From: Bacillus gaemokensis
GTDB lineage: Bacteria > Bacillota > Bacilli > Bacillales > Bacillaceae_G
DNA length: 52,030 nucleotides
Reading direction: 5' to 3'
Assembly: GCF_001590835.1 (NCBI RefSeq)
Contig: NZ_LTAQ01000017.1
Location: 33,766-85,795, forward strand
Shown here: positions 7,795 to 15,171 of the stretch, one piece after another
Numbering within the stretch: position 1 is the stretch's first letter
Layout: each line of letters begins with the position of its first letter
Translations under genes and position numbers: made by a program
The notes under the pieces: model-generated
What the model saw: the letters and a program-made list of their open reading frames with translations, nothing else
The model's database searches: none
What the model was told of the DNA's origin: nothing

Positions 7795-9420
7795 CTAGTT
7801 ATTAATGTTAATTCCAGTGAATGGATGATCATCACGATTTGCCGGGAATTCAAAGCTAGTTACATCCTTTTGATACATAGCTGTTTTCTTAATATAAGAA
7901 ATTGGCACGATTGCTGCTTGGTCCTGCAATGTCTGTAGGATAGAGCTGTATAATTCTTTTCGTTTTTTCTCATCCGTCGAGGCAAATACTTCTTTTATTT
8001 GTTGATCAAGCTGTTGCTTCACTGGCAAGTTTGACAAAGCATCTGAGAATCCAAATCCGTCCATTGAAACAATGTTAAGGAAGGTATGTGGATCATATGG
8101 AGCTCCATAGTTACTGTAGAAGTTCAAGTCAAAATTATTTTCGCCAAAACGTTTTACTTGAACAGGCAGCTCAACACCAGTAATATTCAGCTCAACACCT
8201 ATCATCGCCCACTCAGCTTGAAGAGCTTCTGCCATTGCCTTTTGGATTTGGTTTGATTTATCATACATCAACTCAAGCTCCAATGCTTTACCATCTTTCT
8301 TTCGAACACTTTTTCCGGATGGCAGCTTCCATCCTGCTTCTTCTAAATACTTCTTCGCTTTTTCTACGTCATACTTAATAGGCATTGTTTTAATATTGGT
8401 ATATAGGAGGTTTGGAGCCAAAATATTGTCTGCCTTCTCTTCCAGTCCAGAAGTTACTCCTTCTACCATCGCTTGCTTGTTAAAACTATATTGAAGCGCT
8501 AAACGTACCTTGATGTCAGAAAGCTGCTCTTTTGTCGTGTTCATAACCAATTGTCTTGTTGCAACAGGTTCAGAAATACTTGTTTTATATTTTCCTGACT
8601 CCTTTAATTGTTTAAAAGCATCTAAACTAATAGCGCCTTCTCCATAAATTAAATCGAGTTCACCTTTTTCGAAAGCAAGCACTCTCGTCTCTGCATCAGG
8701 AATTGTTTTAATTACGATTTTGTCAACTTTCGGACTTTCACCCCAGTAATTCGGGTTGCGAGTAAATACCGCATATTCATCCTTCTTATATTCCTCTAGC
8801 ATCCAGGGGCCCGTTCCAATAGGTTTCTTCACTCCTTTTGAAGTATCACCATCATCCGGGAAGCCTGCTTCACCTAAAAAGCGTACTGGACGGACTACCG
8901 CTAACTCCTGCAATGTTGGATAATAAGCCTGCTTTAATGTGATTTTAAAGGTAGAATCATTTACTGCCTCAGTCTTATCAATCATGTTGATTAATCCTAG
9001 CCAGCTATGCATTTTCACATTTTTCATAATCGCATCAAAATTCTTTTTCACGATATTCGAATTAAAAGCGTTTCCGTCAGAGAATTTTACATTTTGACGA
9101 AGTTTAAAAGTATACTCCTTGCCGTCCTCAGATATTGTCCATGATTCAGCCAGCGCTGGCTCCAGCTTACCGCCTTCTTTATAGCTAACCAATGGTTCGT
9201 AAATCATCGCTTGTGCAATCAATTGCGAAGGATTGTAAACATGCGGATTCACCTCTCCTATATCCCTCGGCCAAGACAAAGTGAGAGTTTTTTCTTTATT
9301 ACTCGTTTCTTTTTTAGCTGCCTGCTCATTATTTTGTGGTGTACAACCCACAAAGACAATAGACAAGAGTAGAATCATTGCTGATAGTAATATACCGATT
9401 TTCCTTTTCTCTCTAAACAT
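7795..9420 (-). CDS. nikA: Nickel/metallophore-binding lipoprotein NikA
   Basis: Extracellular solute-binding lipoprotein of about 541 residues that captures the metal or its chelate and hands it to NikBC. From the Met at 9420 there is a signal peptide ending in a lipobox with Cys26 (SIVFVGC). The domain then opens with TLTLSWPRDIGEVNPHVYNP, which is characteristic of NikA rather than OppA, followed by EPLVSYKEGG and IGTGPWMLEEYKKDEYAVF. An upstream in-frame Met at 9474 is rejected because AAGGGGGAAG sits 10-12 bases before 9420. NikA relatives in Gram-positives bind Ni or a metal-opine complex, and the sequence alone does not decide which. Confidence 0.9.
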   Translation of the reverse strand: MFREKRKIGILLSAMILLLSIVFVGCTPQNNEQAAKKETSNKEKTLTLSWPRDIGEVNPHVYNPSQLIAQAMIYEPLVSYKEGGKLEPALAESWTISEDGKEYTFKLRQNVKFSDGNAFNSNIVKKNFDAIMKNVKMHSWLGLINMIDKTEAVNDSTFKITLKQAYYPTLQELAVVRPVRFLGEAGFPDDGDTSKGVKKPIGTGPWMLEEYKKDEYAVFTRNPNYWGESPKVDKIVIKTIPDAETRVLAFEKGELDLIYGEGAISLDAFKQLKESGKYKTSISEPVATRQLVMNTTKEQLSDIKVRLALQYSFNKQAMVEGVTSGLEEKADNILAPNLLYTNIKTMPIKYDVEKAKKYLEEAGWKLPSGKSVRKKDGKALELELMYDKSNQIQKAMAEALQAEWAMIGVELNITGVELPVQVKRFGENNFDLNFYSNYGAPYDPHTFLNIVSMDGFGFSDALSNLPVKQQLDQQIKEVFASTDEKKRKELYSSILQTLQDQAAIVPISYIKKTAMYQKDVTSFEFPANRDDHPFTGININN

Positions 9421-9575
9421 TAGTAAATACTTCCCCCTTAATATTAATAAAACAAACAAAAAGGCTTGTTCCAAAACTCATGATTTACGACACTATTTTT
9501 AATTGTAATCAACTTTATTTTCACTAGCACCAAGAAAGATATTCAGACATATTACAGTCTGAATATCTTTCTTGG

Positions 9576-9690
9576 TTACATACTTTTCTTTTTTGAATTT
9601 GCAGTATCTTGATAATGCTCCCAATATTCAATGTTTTCAAGCCCTTTAATACTTCCTTTATAAAAAATAGGATCTTTACCAGCAAATACT
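9576..9690 (-). pseudogene. Fragment of the AGCS symporter 3' end (duplicate of 49369-49476)
   Basis: The last ~38 codons read KDPIFYKGSIKGLENIEYW and end in SKKKSM, differing from the symporter tail at 49369-49476 by only a few residues. The hairpin terminator that follows the gene at 49.3 kb is also copied here, at 9534-9575. Similarity with the 49.26 kb region extends back to about 9464. It breaks at 9690, where sequence homologous to 51337 begins. Confidence 0.85.
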
Positions 9691-10180
9691 TTGTTTACAT
9701 AAAAATACATTGTCAATTTTACGGTATCTCAGGAATCTTTAACTCTATTTTCCTCTATAGATAAAGAAAATCATTAATAGATTTCTTTAATATCAGATAA
9801 ATATATGAGAAGACTTTTTGCTGTTCATTTATTAAAATATGTGTTTGTTGGTGTAAATCAAGGTTGCGAACTCACCCCTTACATGTTTATAAAAATCCAT
9901 TCTGATAGTAATCAATAGTGATTAGGTGATTTCTTGTTAATTATCTTAAGAACATGGATTTATCCCCTTTCTCACTACTAATCTATATAAATAGCCTGTA
10001 AGTAAAAGAATATAAGCTAAGTAAAAAATTCAAAGACCTCACCTTAAAGCGCTTTCGAGAATAAACTAATAGAAACATATCTTTAATTTATAATCAAAAG
10101 TACAGAATCTTACCCAAAAGTACAATTTTTTATAAAATAATTTTTAAAACATTTAAAAATTCATTTTGGCGCAAAAACTT
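9690..10180. repeat. YolD-repeat family, copy 1
   Basis: About 490 bp highly similar to 51337-51830 and, in part, to 19078-19463 and 27664-27780. The conserved parts are the small YolD-like gene on the minus strand, its leader, a GAAAGCGCTTT palindrome, and a tail with the words AATCAAAAGTACAGAATCT and AAAGTACA. The copy ends in a GGCGCAAAAAC word resembling the IS6 left end. Confidence 0.9.
9774..9955 (-). pseudogene. YolD-like small gene, copy 1 (nonsense at codon 5)
   Basis: Alignment with the intact gene at 51430-51612 shows the same start and leader. The fifth codon is TAA (ATG TTC TTA AGA TAA), and there is a later indel. It cannot be translated from its normal start. About one base in ten differs from the intact copy. 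Confidence 0.8.
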
Positions 10181-10267
10181 CGAGATAATCATCGTGAATT
10201 TCTAAGAATATGGAGTTAAAATTACGACAGAAAATATATAAAAGGTACCGTTCTATACGTGGTAATA

Positions 10268-10436
10268 CACATATCGCTATCAAGAGAAAGTTAAGAAATC
10301 GAATTCCCTCGCATTCATCAATTTAAGAAGTCTATTATTCCTTAAAACGAAAAAAATGAGCTGAATTGTAAGAAACAACTGTACAGAGATAAAATTTTCG
10401 TTTTGGGATACTTCGAAATCTTAGCTTGATAGACAT
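10268..10436. mobile_element. IS231-ended miniature element A abutting a Tn3-family end
   Basis: The right edge, CTTAGCTTGATAGACATG, is the complement of an IS231-like terminus. On the left there are two candidate ends, ACATATCGCTATCAAG at 10268 and GCATTCATCAATTTAAGAAG at 10311. It has no coding capacity. The interior word GAAAAAAATGAGCTGAATT occurs inverted in element B at 16.97 kb. The last G of the element coincides with the first G of the 38-bp end at 10437. Confidence 0.5.
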
Positions 10437-10474
10437 GGGGTACCGACAGCATTTCGGAAAAAAACCATGCTAAG
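10437..10474 (+). repeat. Tn4430-like (Tn3 family) 38-bp terminal repeat
   Basis: Exactly 38 bp, opening GGGGTACCGACAGCATTTCG and closing in GCTAAG, the GGGG...TAAG layout of Tn3-family ends. As I remember it, this nearly matches the Tn4430 end of B. thuringiensis. No transposase, recombinase or oppositely facing partner is visible nearby, so it is a solo relic. Confidence 0.7.
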
Positions 10475-10599
10475 GCTAGGTCACGGGGGTGCGTACATTT
10501 AATGGGGGAAAATCATGCAATAAGTATTAATAGACATTATTCATATATATAGACAGGACCAACAAATTTTAGTCTCAATTTGTTGGTCCTGTTTTATTC

Positions 10600-11050
10600 T
10601 TAATCAACGTTAGAACCGTACATGAAATAGTAATACATAGCTTGTTTTAGCCACTCCTCTTCTTCCGCTGTAAATGGAGATGCAGGCATTAGATACTCTT
10701 CCTTTTCTATTTCATCGATATTTTTAACCATTTCTTCATCCATAAGCTCCATTGCAGAATAGAGATATTCATTAGCTCGCTGCATCCATCTACCCACCAA
10801 TTCTTGGACTTCTGGATCATCTATCGGTTTTCCAAACAATTTTTTTACTCCTTTTGTAAAACGAATATATTCTTTAACAGATGTTATTAAATCTTCTTTT
10901 AATTTTTCATTTATACGTTCATCATTACGTCACCTTGTTCAATCAGCTTGCACTCGTATTCAATTAACCTATACATATCTTGAAAAAAAATGCCTATATC
11001 TGTCCCTAAGACTTTTATTATATGACGAATATTCCTTTTTCCTAGCAAAC
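10600..11050 (-). pseudogene. Decayed regulator fragment (MerR / TipAS-like C-terminus)
   Basis: The clearest part is the 79-codon 3' end, FGKPIDDPEVQELVGRW onwards. Its 'DPEVQELVxRW' helix is typical of the TipAS effector domain of MerR-family regulators. The frame is open upstream through NEKLKEDLITSVKEYIRF to about 10933. There a frameshift moves the rest (LGTDIGIFFQDMYRLIEYE, then IEQGDV) into another frame. No DNA-binding domain is left. The assignment is moderate for the 3' part and weak for the 5' part. Confidence 0.5.
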
Positions 11051-11054
11051 AATT

Positions 11055-11394
11055 TTAATCCTCAGGGGCAAATTTATCAAATATAACGATATGTCCTTTT
11101 GGCTTGGAAACACGTATCATCTCTCTCATAACTTTTTTGGGATCGGGTATAACGCTTAAAATGAGACTTGCGACTACAATATCGAATTGAGGATTTTGTG
11201 CGTCCATATGAAAGAATTTAACCTGATTATCAGGGTACTTTTCTTTTGCCTTTTGCAGCATTTCCATTGAGTAATCAATGGCTGTTGTATCTAATTAATC
11301 AAATGGAAAGAAAGCCAAATCTCCTCCTGTCCCTACTCCAACAAATAAAACCCTTTGACCTACCACTATTAAGAAAACATCATGAACAGGTACT
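11055..11394 (-). pseudogene. SAM-dependent methyltransferase fragment with nonsense codon
   Basis: Reading from about 11394: GQRVLFVGVGTGGDLAFFP, an in-frame TAA, then TAIDYSMEMLQKAKEKYP, FHMDAQN, FDIVVASLILSVIPDP and KPKGHIVIFDKFAPED. These are motif I (VGVGTGGD), the acidic loop (AIDYS), motif III and the late strand of class I methyltransferases. The nonsense codon and missing ends make it inactive. It is followed closely by the decayed regulator at 10600-11050, so the two may once have formed one unit. Confidence 0.8.
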
Positions 11395-11811
11395 CAACAT
11401 TTATATAAAACGATTCCAGCTATTATTCATTTTCATCCCTCTCATTTCTTTATAATTTCATACTATCATGATTTGTTAAGGAAGAGACAGAATGAGGCAT
11501 TATCGGAAGTGGGATTCCCTAGGAAATCCGCATGGGTACTGGTTTACTCGCAATCTTCGAATTTATTTCGTATGCAGAATTTTATGCAATGCCCGAGCGG
11601 CGCGGGTTCTGGTCTCCCTATCCTTTGACAAGTCTCCCTACTTTTCTCATAAAATCATGCATACTTTTTGTTCTTTTAAAACTTCATGTAAAGTAATTGA
11701 AATCAAGGCTGGATAACCCCTTTTCACGAAATGTTCAAAAAACATAACATTTAGTTTATATATGATATTATACTTAAAACAACATTAGTTTTTCTCAACT
11801 TAACCCCTAAT
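11395..11811. other. Non-coding stretch, no recognised feature
   Basis: No convincing gene. A 74-codon plus-strand frame at 11492 has no ribosome binding site and an unnatural composition, so I do not call it. The stretch ends at a Tn3-type terminal repeat. Confidence 0.5.
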
Positions 11812-11849
11812 GGGGTCCCGCCAACATTACGCGGATTTACAACGTTAAG
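11812..11849 (+). repeat. Tn3-family-type 38-bp terminal repeat
   Basis: Thirty-eight bases opening GGGGTCCCGCCAACATTACG and closing in ACGTTAAG. The GGGG start, TAAG end and exact 38-bp length fit a Tn3-family end distinct from the Tn4430-like ones at 10437 and 17027. An array like a resolvase site begins 55 bp inward. No inverted partner was found in the window. Confidence 0.55.
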
Positions 11850-11904
11850 GGCTCTAAGAAGAAAAAATTCCTTATTTCAGTCACGCTAAGAATCTGTTTC
11901 TATA

Positions 11905-12014
11905 TGTCATAAAGTGTTTTGCAGGGATGACATATTACAAAATTCCCATTCAGGGCCTTGTGACATACTCTTTTCTAGACATATCGGGCCTGTCATAAAG
12001 CATACTTTTTGACA
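11905..12014 (+). promoter_or_regulatory. Resolvase res-site-like array
   Basis: Bases 11905-11932 form a 28-bp unit opening TGTCATAAAG and closing GGGATGACA, the size and symmetry of subsite I of serine-resolvase res sites. TGTGACATAC and CTAGACATA follow at 11959-11983. A second TGTCATAAAG at 11991 pairs with TTTTTGACA ending at 12014, a 24-bp unit. Three such subsites in about 110 bp next to a Tn3-type end fit a cointegrate-resolution site. No resolvase gene is adjacent. Confidence 0.5.
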
Positions 12015-12237
12015 GGAGCCACAAATAAAAAATACCTTATATTATTGTTGTTGTTTGAAAACGTTAGTCATATTACTCCATTTAAGGGCCAGATTATGGA
12101 ACAACTAATTGACAAGAAAAGCTATTAAATTTATTGCAATCTATGGCCTTTGTTGGATATATATTAAAGAATGCTTATTTAGGGTAAGAATTGTTCTTCC
12201 GTTTCCTTCTATTAACATAGATTACAGGTGGTGCATT

Positions 12238-13389
12238 GTGAAAGAAGTAATATTCGTCCAAAATAAAAAAAGAATCCTTATGAAATTTGTATTTTTAAAA
12301 AAGGATATAGTGCTTACCATTTCACTGATACTAGCAGTTGTAAGCTGTTTTATATATCCGCCAAGGCTCGAATATATTAACTTTGAAGTGCTGGTTAGCT
12401 TATTTAATCTAATGGTGGCCATAAAGGCCTTTGAAGAGCTAAAGTTATTAGACAAACTTGCCGTTGCTATATTGAATAAATGTAATAACAGCAGGTCAAT
12501 ATCAGTTATTCTGATTTTGTTATGCTTTATTTGTTCCATGTTTGTAACGAATGATGTCGCTTTGCTCACTTTTGTACCAATAACACTTGTCATTAGTAAA
12601 AAGACACAAATGAATATGATGGATACGATCATCCTGCAGACAATTGCGGCAAATATCGGAAGCAGCTTGATGCCTATGGGGAATCCGCAAAATTTGTACA
12701 TCTATTCTTACTATGGAATTAAGCTCATCCCATTTTTGGGTTCAATCCTGTTATTAGCTGTGCTTGGCATCAGTTTGTTGTTTATATTTACTCAAAAACT
12801 TCATAAAACAGAATTAAAAATAGAACTTCCTGTTATTACCATAAAGGATCGAAAAAAAGCTACAGTCTGGATCCTGATACTTGTCATTATTATTGCATCT
12901 ATTTTTGGAGTCATTAATTATTACATTGCGCTAATAATTACATTGATGACAGTATTTATTTTGAATAGAAAATTACTATTTAAGATTGATTATTTTCTTC
13001 TGATAACCTTTGTCTGTTTTTTTATTTTTATTGGAAATATTTCTAACTCAAATGCAATGGAGACATTTGCTCGCGCCAATTTAAGAGGAGATACATCAGT
13101 CTTTTTTAGTTCCATATTTTTGAGTCAATTGATTAGCAATGTGCCTGCTTCAATTCTCCTGTCAAACTTTACTTCTGATTGGAAACCCTTATTATTAGGA
13201 GTAAATATCGGAGGACTTGGAACAATTATCGCATCTTTAGCCAGTGTAATCTCCTATAAACTATTCATTCAGGCCAACCGTAAAGAGAGCAAAAAGTATT
13301 TAATCAAATTCAGTGTTTACAACTTTTCATTTTTAATCATACTTGCATGTATACAATACTTCATCTTTAAATTTCTAAAAATCTTTTAA
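12238..13389 (+). CDS. ArsB/NhaD/CitMHS-superfamily anion or ion permease
   Basis: Integral membrane protein of about 383 residues with some 10-11 hydrophobic helices. Two conserved half-repeat motifs place it in the ion-transporter superfamily of ArsB, NhaD and SLC13: FVTNDVALLTFVPITLVI after helix 3, and SSLMPMGNPQNLYIY in the re-entrant region. The later SNVPASILLSNFT is the second-half counterpart of TNDVALL. Substrate is unknown. A longer frame exists from 12109, but GTG at 12238 is chosen because AGGTGG lies five bases before it. A strong terminator follows. The nearby Tn3-type end and res-like array suggest it could be transposon cargo. Confidence 0.75.
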   Translation: MKEVIFVQNKKRILMKFVFLKKDIVLTISLILAVVSCFIYPPRLEYINFEVLVSLFNLMVAIKAFEELKLLDKLAVAILNKCNNSRSISVILILLCFICSMFVTNDVALLTFVPITLVISKKTQMNMMDTIILQTIAANIGSSLMPMGNPQNLYIYSYYGIKLIPFLGSILLLAVLGISLLFIFTQKLHKTELKIELPVITIKDRKKATVWILILVIIIASIFGVINYYIALIITLMTVFILNRKLLFKIDYFLLITFVCFFIFIGNISNSNAMETFARANLRGDTSVFFSSIFLSQLISNVPASILLSNFTSDWKPLLLGVNIGGLGTIIASLASVISYKLFIQANRKESKKYLIKFSVYNFSFLIILACIQYFIFKFLKIF

Positions 13390-13452
13390 AAAAATGATTA
13401 CCGATGGGAGTATAAAAACCTATAGTGTTCTTATTCCTTTTCTGAAGTAATG

Positions 13453-13500
13453 AAAAAAGCCCAATTTCTCAGCATTAAATTGAGAAATTGGGCTTTTTAA
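13453..13500 (+). terminator. Strong rho-independent terminator
   Basis: An 18-bp stem without mismatch (AAAAAGCCCAATTTCTCA at 13454-13471 with its complement at 13481-13498) encloses a 9-base loop and ends in TTTTT. The A and T runs on both sides make it bidirectional. It terminates the permease gene. Confidence 0.9.
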
Positions 13501-13691
13501 TATCGGTACGTTTAAGGGGTACGGCAGCCATTCCTTCTTTTTGGAGCCACTCACAAAAGTGGTCTTTTTTATGCGATTTTACTATACCGAACTAGATTTC
13601 AGTGTAGTTTTTGTTTATAATCCATTATTTTTTCTTTACCGAACATACTAAAATAAGAGTATGTTTAATGAATTATATAGGGGCCTCGCCA

Positions 13692-14103
13692 CATGCCCAT
13701 CAACTTAAGAATTACTACTGATAATGGGTGTCATGTAAAGGAAGGCCAGTACATAACAAAGAAAACTTTATCATATTTTACTATGAATAGTTTGTATATT
13801 ATGTAAAGTAAAGAGATGCATCAAATTTCCATATTCATGGACCCAGCGCATGATGGTTGTAGGATGAACCAAAACACCACGTTCCTTCAGTATTTCAGAT
13901 ACATCGCGATAACTTAAAGAAAAACGAAAGTAATAGCCAACGGCTATTAAAATAATAGCTTTCTCGAACTGTTTTCCTTTAAAATATCCCATCTGTGATT
14001 CTCCTCGTTTTCTTTTCCGAAAGTGTAGCGTAGTTTAGAAAACTTTGCAACAGAACCTTTTTTCATTTTGGGGAACAATGAATTTCTTAAGTTGATAGGC
14101 ATG
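13692..14103. mobile_element. IS231-ended cassette holding an IS6 fragment
   Basis: The left end CATGCCCATCAACTTAAGAA (13692-13711) equals the classical 20-bp IS231 terminus. The right end at 14084-14103 is its complement with one change. Between them, 412 bp end to end, there is no IS231 transposase but a 5' fragment of an IS6 transposase with the IS6 left end (complement of GGTTCTGTTGCAAAGTTT) at 14040-14057. It could be a mobile insertion cassette or two nested relics. No clear target duplication is seen. Confidence 0.65.
13771..13992 (-). pseudogene. IS6-family transposase, N-terminal fragment
   Basis: Starts [20 protein letters not shown] and runs through SLSYRDVSEILKERG to TTIMRWVHEYGN, the N-terminal helix-turn-helix part of the same IS26/IS257-like transposase found at 22418-23100. 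Homology ends after about 57 residues (near 13822); the remaining codons are unrelated. All catalytic residues are missing. Confidence 0.85.
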
Positions 14104-14232
14104 TATAGTGAACCCTTATTATGAATTTTAAGGATAACATCATCATTCAAATGACTGTCGGAAATATAATGAGTTACTTGTCGTACATTCCAATTGTCGG
14201 CTTGTTACAAACGTTAATATTATTTAATTTGT

Positions 14233-14772
14233 TTAAATATCTGGAATAATGGTAACAGCTATTGTTCGAACTGGTGCATCTATTTCATTGCTCGCGGTAT
14301 GGTAGTATTTAGTTATTAATTCATTTAATTCGCTTTGGAGTTGTATAAAGTGTTCCTCATCTATCTTTAATTCTACTAAAGAAAAAGTAGCACCATCTTC
14401 CCTACAGTTTTGCTCTTCTAATTTCTTAAGATAACTTTGATATTGATCCATAATTGATAATTGATAATATGAAACATAATCAAGTTTCTTCTCATTAGAA
14501 GCTTTTTTCCAATCTTCTACATTAAGTCTAGCCTCGATTTCATTTAAAGCGTAATATTTCTCGGAAACAGATTTCACCTTTTTTTCTTTAATAACGCGAA
14601 TAATGCCAGAATCCAACATGATTTGTATATGTCTATATAGAGTTGCTTGAGGTACATCTTTAATAATTTTCACCATTTCTAAAGGGGTTAATCCATTTTC
14701 TTTATTCCTCATTAGTACCTGAGAAATTTTTATTCTTACTGGATGCATTAAGACTTCAACTTTATTACCCAT
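14233..14772 (-). CDS. Winged-helix (ArsR-like HTH) transcriptional regulator
   Basis: A 179-residue cytoplasmic protein. The N-terminal ~85 residues form a winged helix: VEVLMHPVRIKISQVLM, then LTPLEMVKII, then VPQATLYRHIQIMLDSGII and the wing IRVIKEKKVKSVSEKYY. The C-terminal half (NYKLDYVSYYQLSIMDQY region) is helical and of unknown ligand. A good GGAG precedes the ATG. It is transcribed away from the yxlEFG-like operon and the 60-bp palindrome lies between them, so it is the obvious candidate to bind there and control that operon. That is inference from arrangement. Confidence 0.8.
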   Translation of the reverse strand: MGNKVEVLMHPVRIKISQVLMRNKENGLTPLEMVKIIKDVPQATLYRHIQIMLDSGIIRVIKEKKVKSVSEKYYALNEIEARLNVEDWKKASNEKKLDYVSYYQLSIMDQYQSYLKKLEEQNCREDGATFSLVELKIDEEHFIQLQSELNELITKYYHTASNEIDAPVRTIAVTIIPDI

Positions 14773-14864
14773 AATGTTCTCCTTGTTTGTGTTTATCGAT
14801 TGTTTTTCTATTTACCCATCAATTACATTCTTATTATAAATAATGAGAATGGGTATTGCAATGC

Positions 14865-14924
14865 ACTCCTTTTAAAGTTATCATTATCATTATCAATAAT
14901 GATAATGATAACTTTAAAAGGAGT
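14865..14924. promoter_or_regulatory. Perfect 60-bp palindrome covering the operon's Shine-Dalgarno
   Basis: Two 29-bp arms (14865-14893 and 14896-14924) match without error around a 2-base centre. Each arm holds tandem TTATCA (or TGATAA) words that resemble Fur-family half-sites. The outer part of the right arm contains AAAAGGAG, the ribosome binding site of the next gene, which pairs with CTCCTTTT in the left arm. It could act as a dimeric operator, as an RNA hairpin blocking translation, or both. Confidence 0.85.
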
Positions 14925-14931
14925 GTTAAAA

Positions 14932-15171
14932 ATGCAACTGCACTATGGGTTTGATGAATTAAAAAATATTGACTTAATGGCTTTTATCCCCATAATATTG
15001 CCGTTTATTGCAGTAGGTACCCTATTAGTTTTAATTGCATTAATTGATCTATACAGACATAGAAAAACTAGAAAAAGCGTTCTGATTTGGACATTTACTA
15101 TACTTTTTGTTAATACACTTGGTCCAATTCTGTACTTTGTTATAGGGCGAAAGGATAGTGAGAGAATATGA
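14932..15171 (+). CDS. yxlE: PLDc_N-type small membrane protein, YxlE-like
   Basis: 79 residues with two membrane helices (LMAFIPIILPFIAVGTLLVL and VLIWTFTILFVNTLGPILYF) joined by a basic loop YRHRKTRKS. It ends in VIGRKD, the signature of the phospholipase-D-nuclease N-terminal (PLDc_N) helix pair. In B. subtilis, YxlE of the sigY operon has this form and sits before YxlF and YxlG, as here. Its Shine-Dalgarno lies inside the palindrome. Its stop overlaps the next start in ATGA. Confidence 0.75.
   Translation: MQLHYGFDELKNIDLMAFIPIILPFIAVGTLLVLIALIDLYRHRKTRKSVLIWTFTILFVNTLGPILYFVIGRKDSERI

Noticed and set aside
11246-11716. Plus-strand frames of 69 and 74 codons as genes
   Set aside because: The first overlaps the methyltransferase relic antisense and neither has a ribosome binding site; composition is unlike the neighbouring genes.
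13453-13500. Inverted repeat as a CRISPR or transposon end
   Set aside because: It is a single 18-bp hairpin with flanking A and T runs right after a gene, so a terminator explains it.
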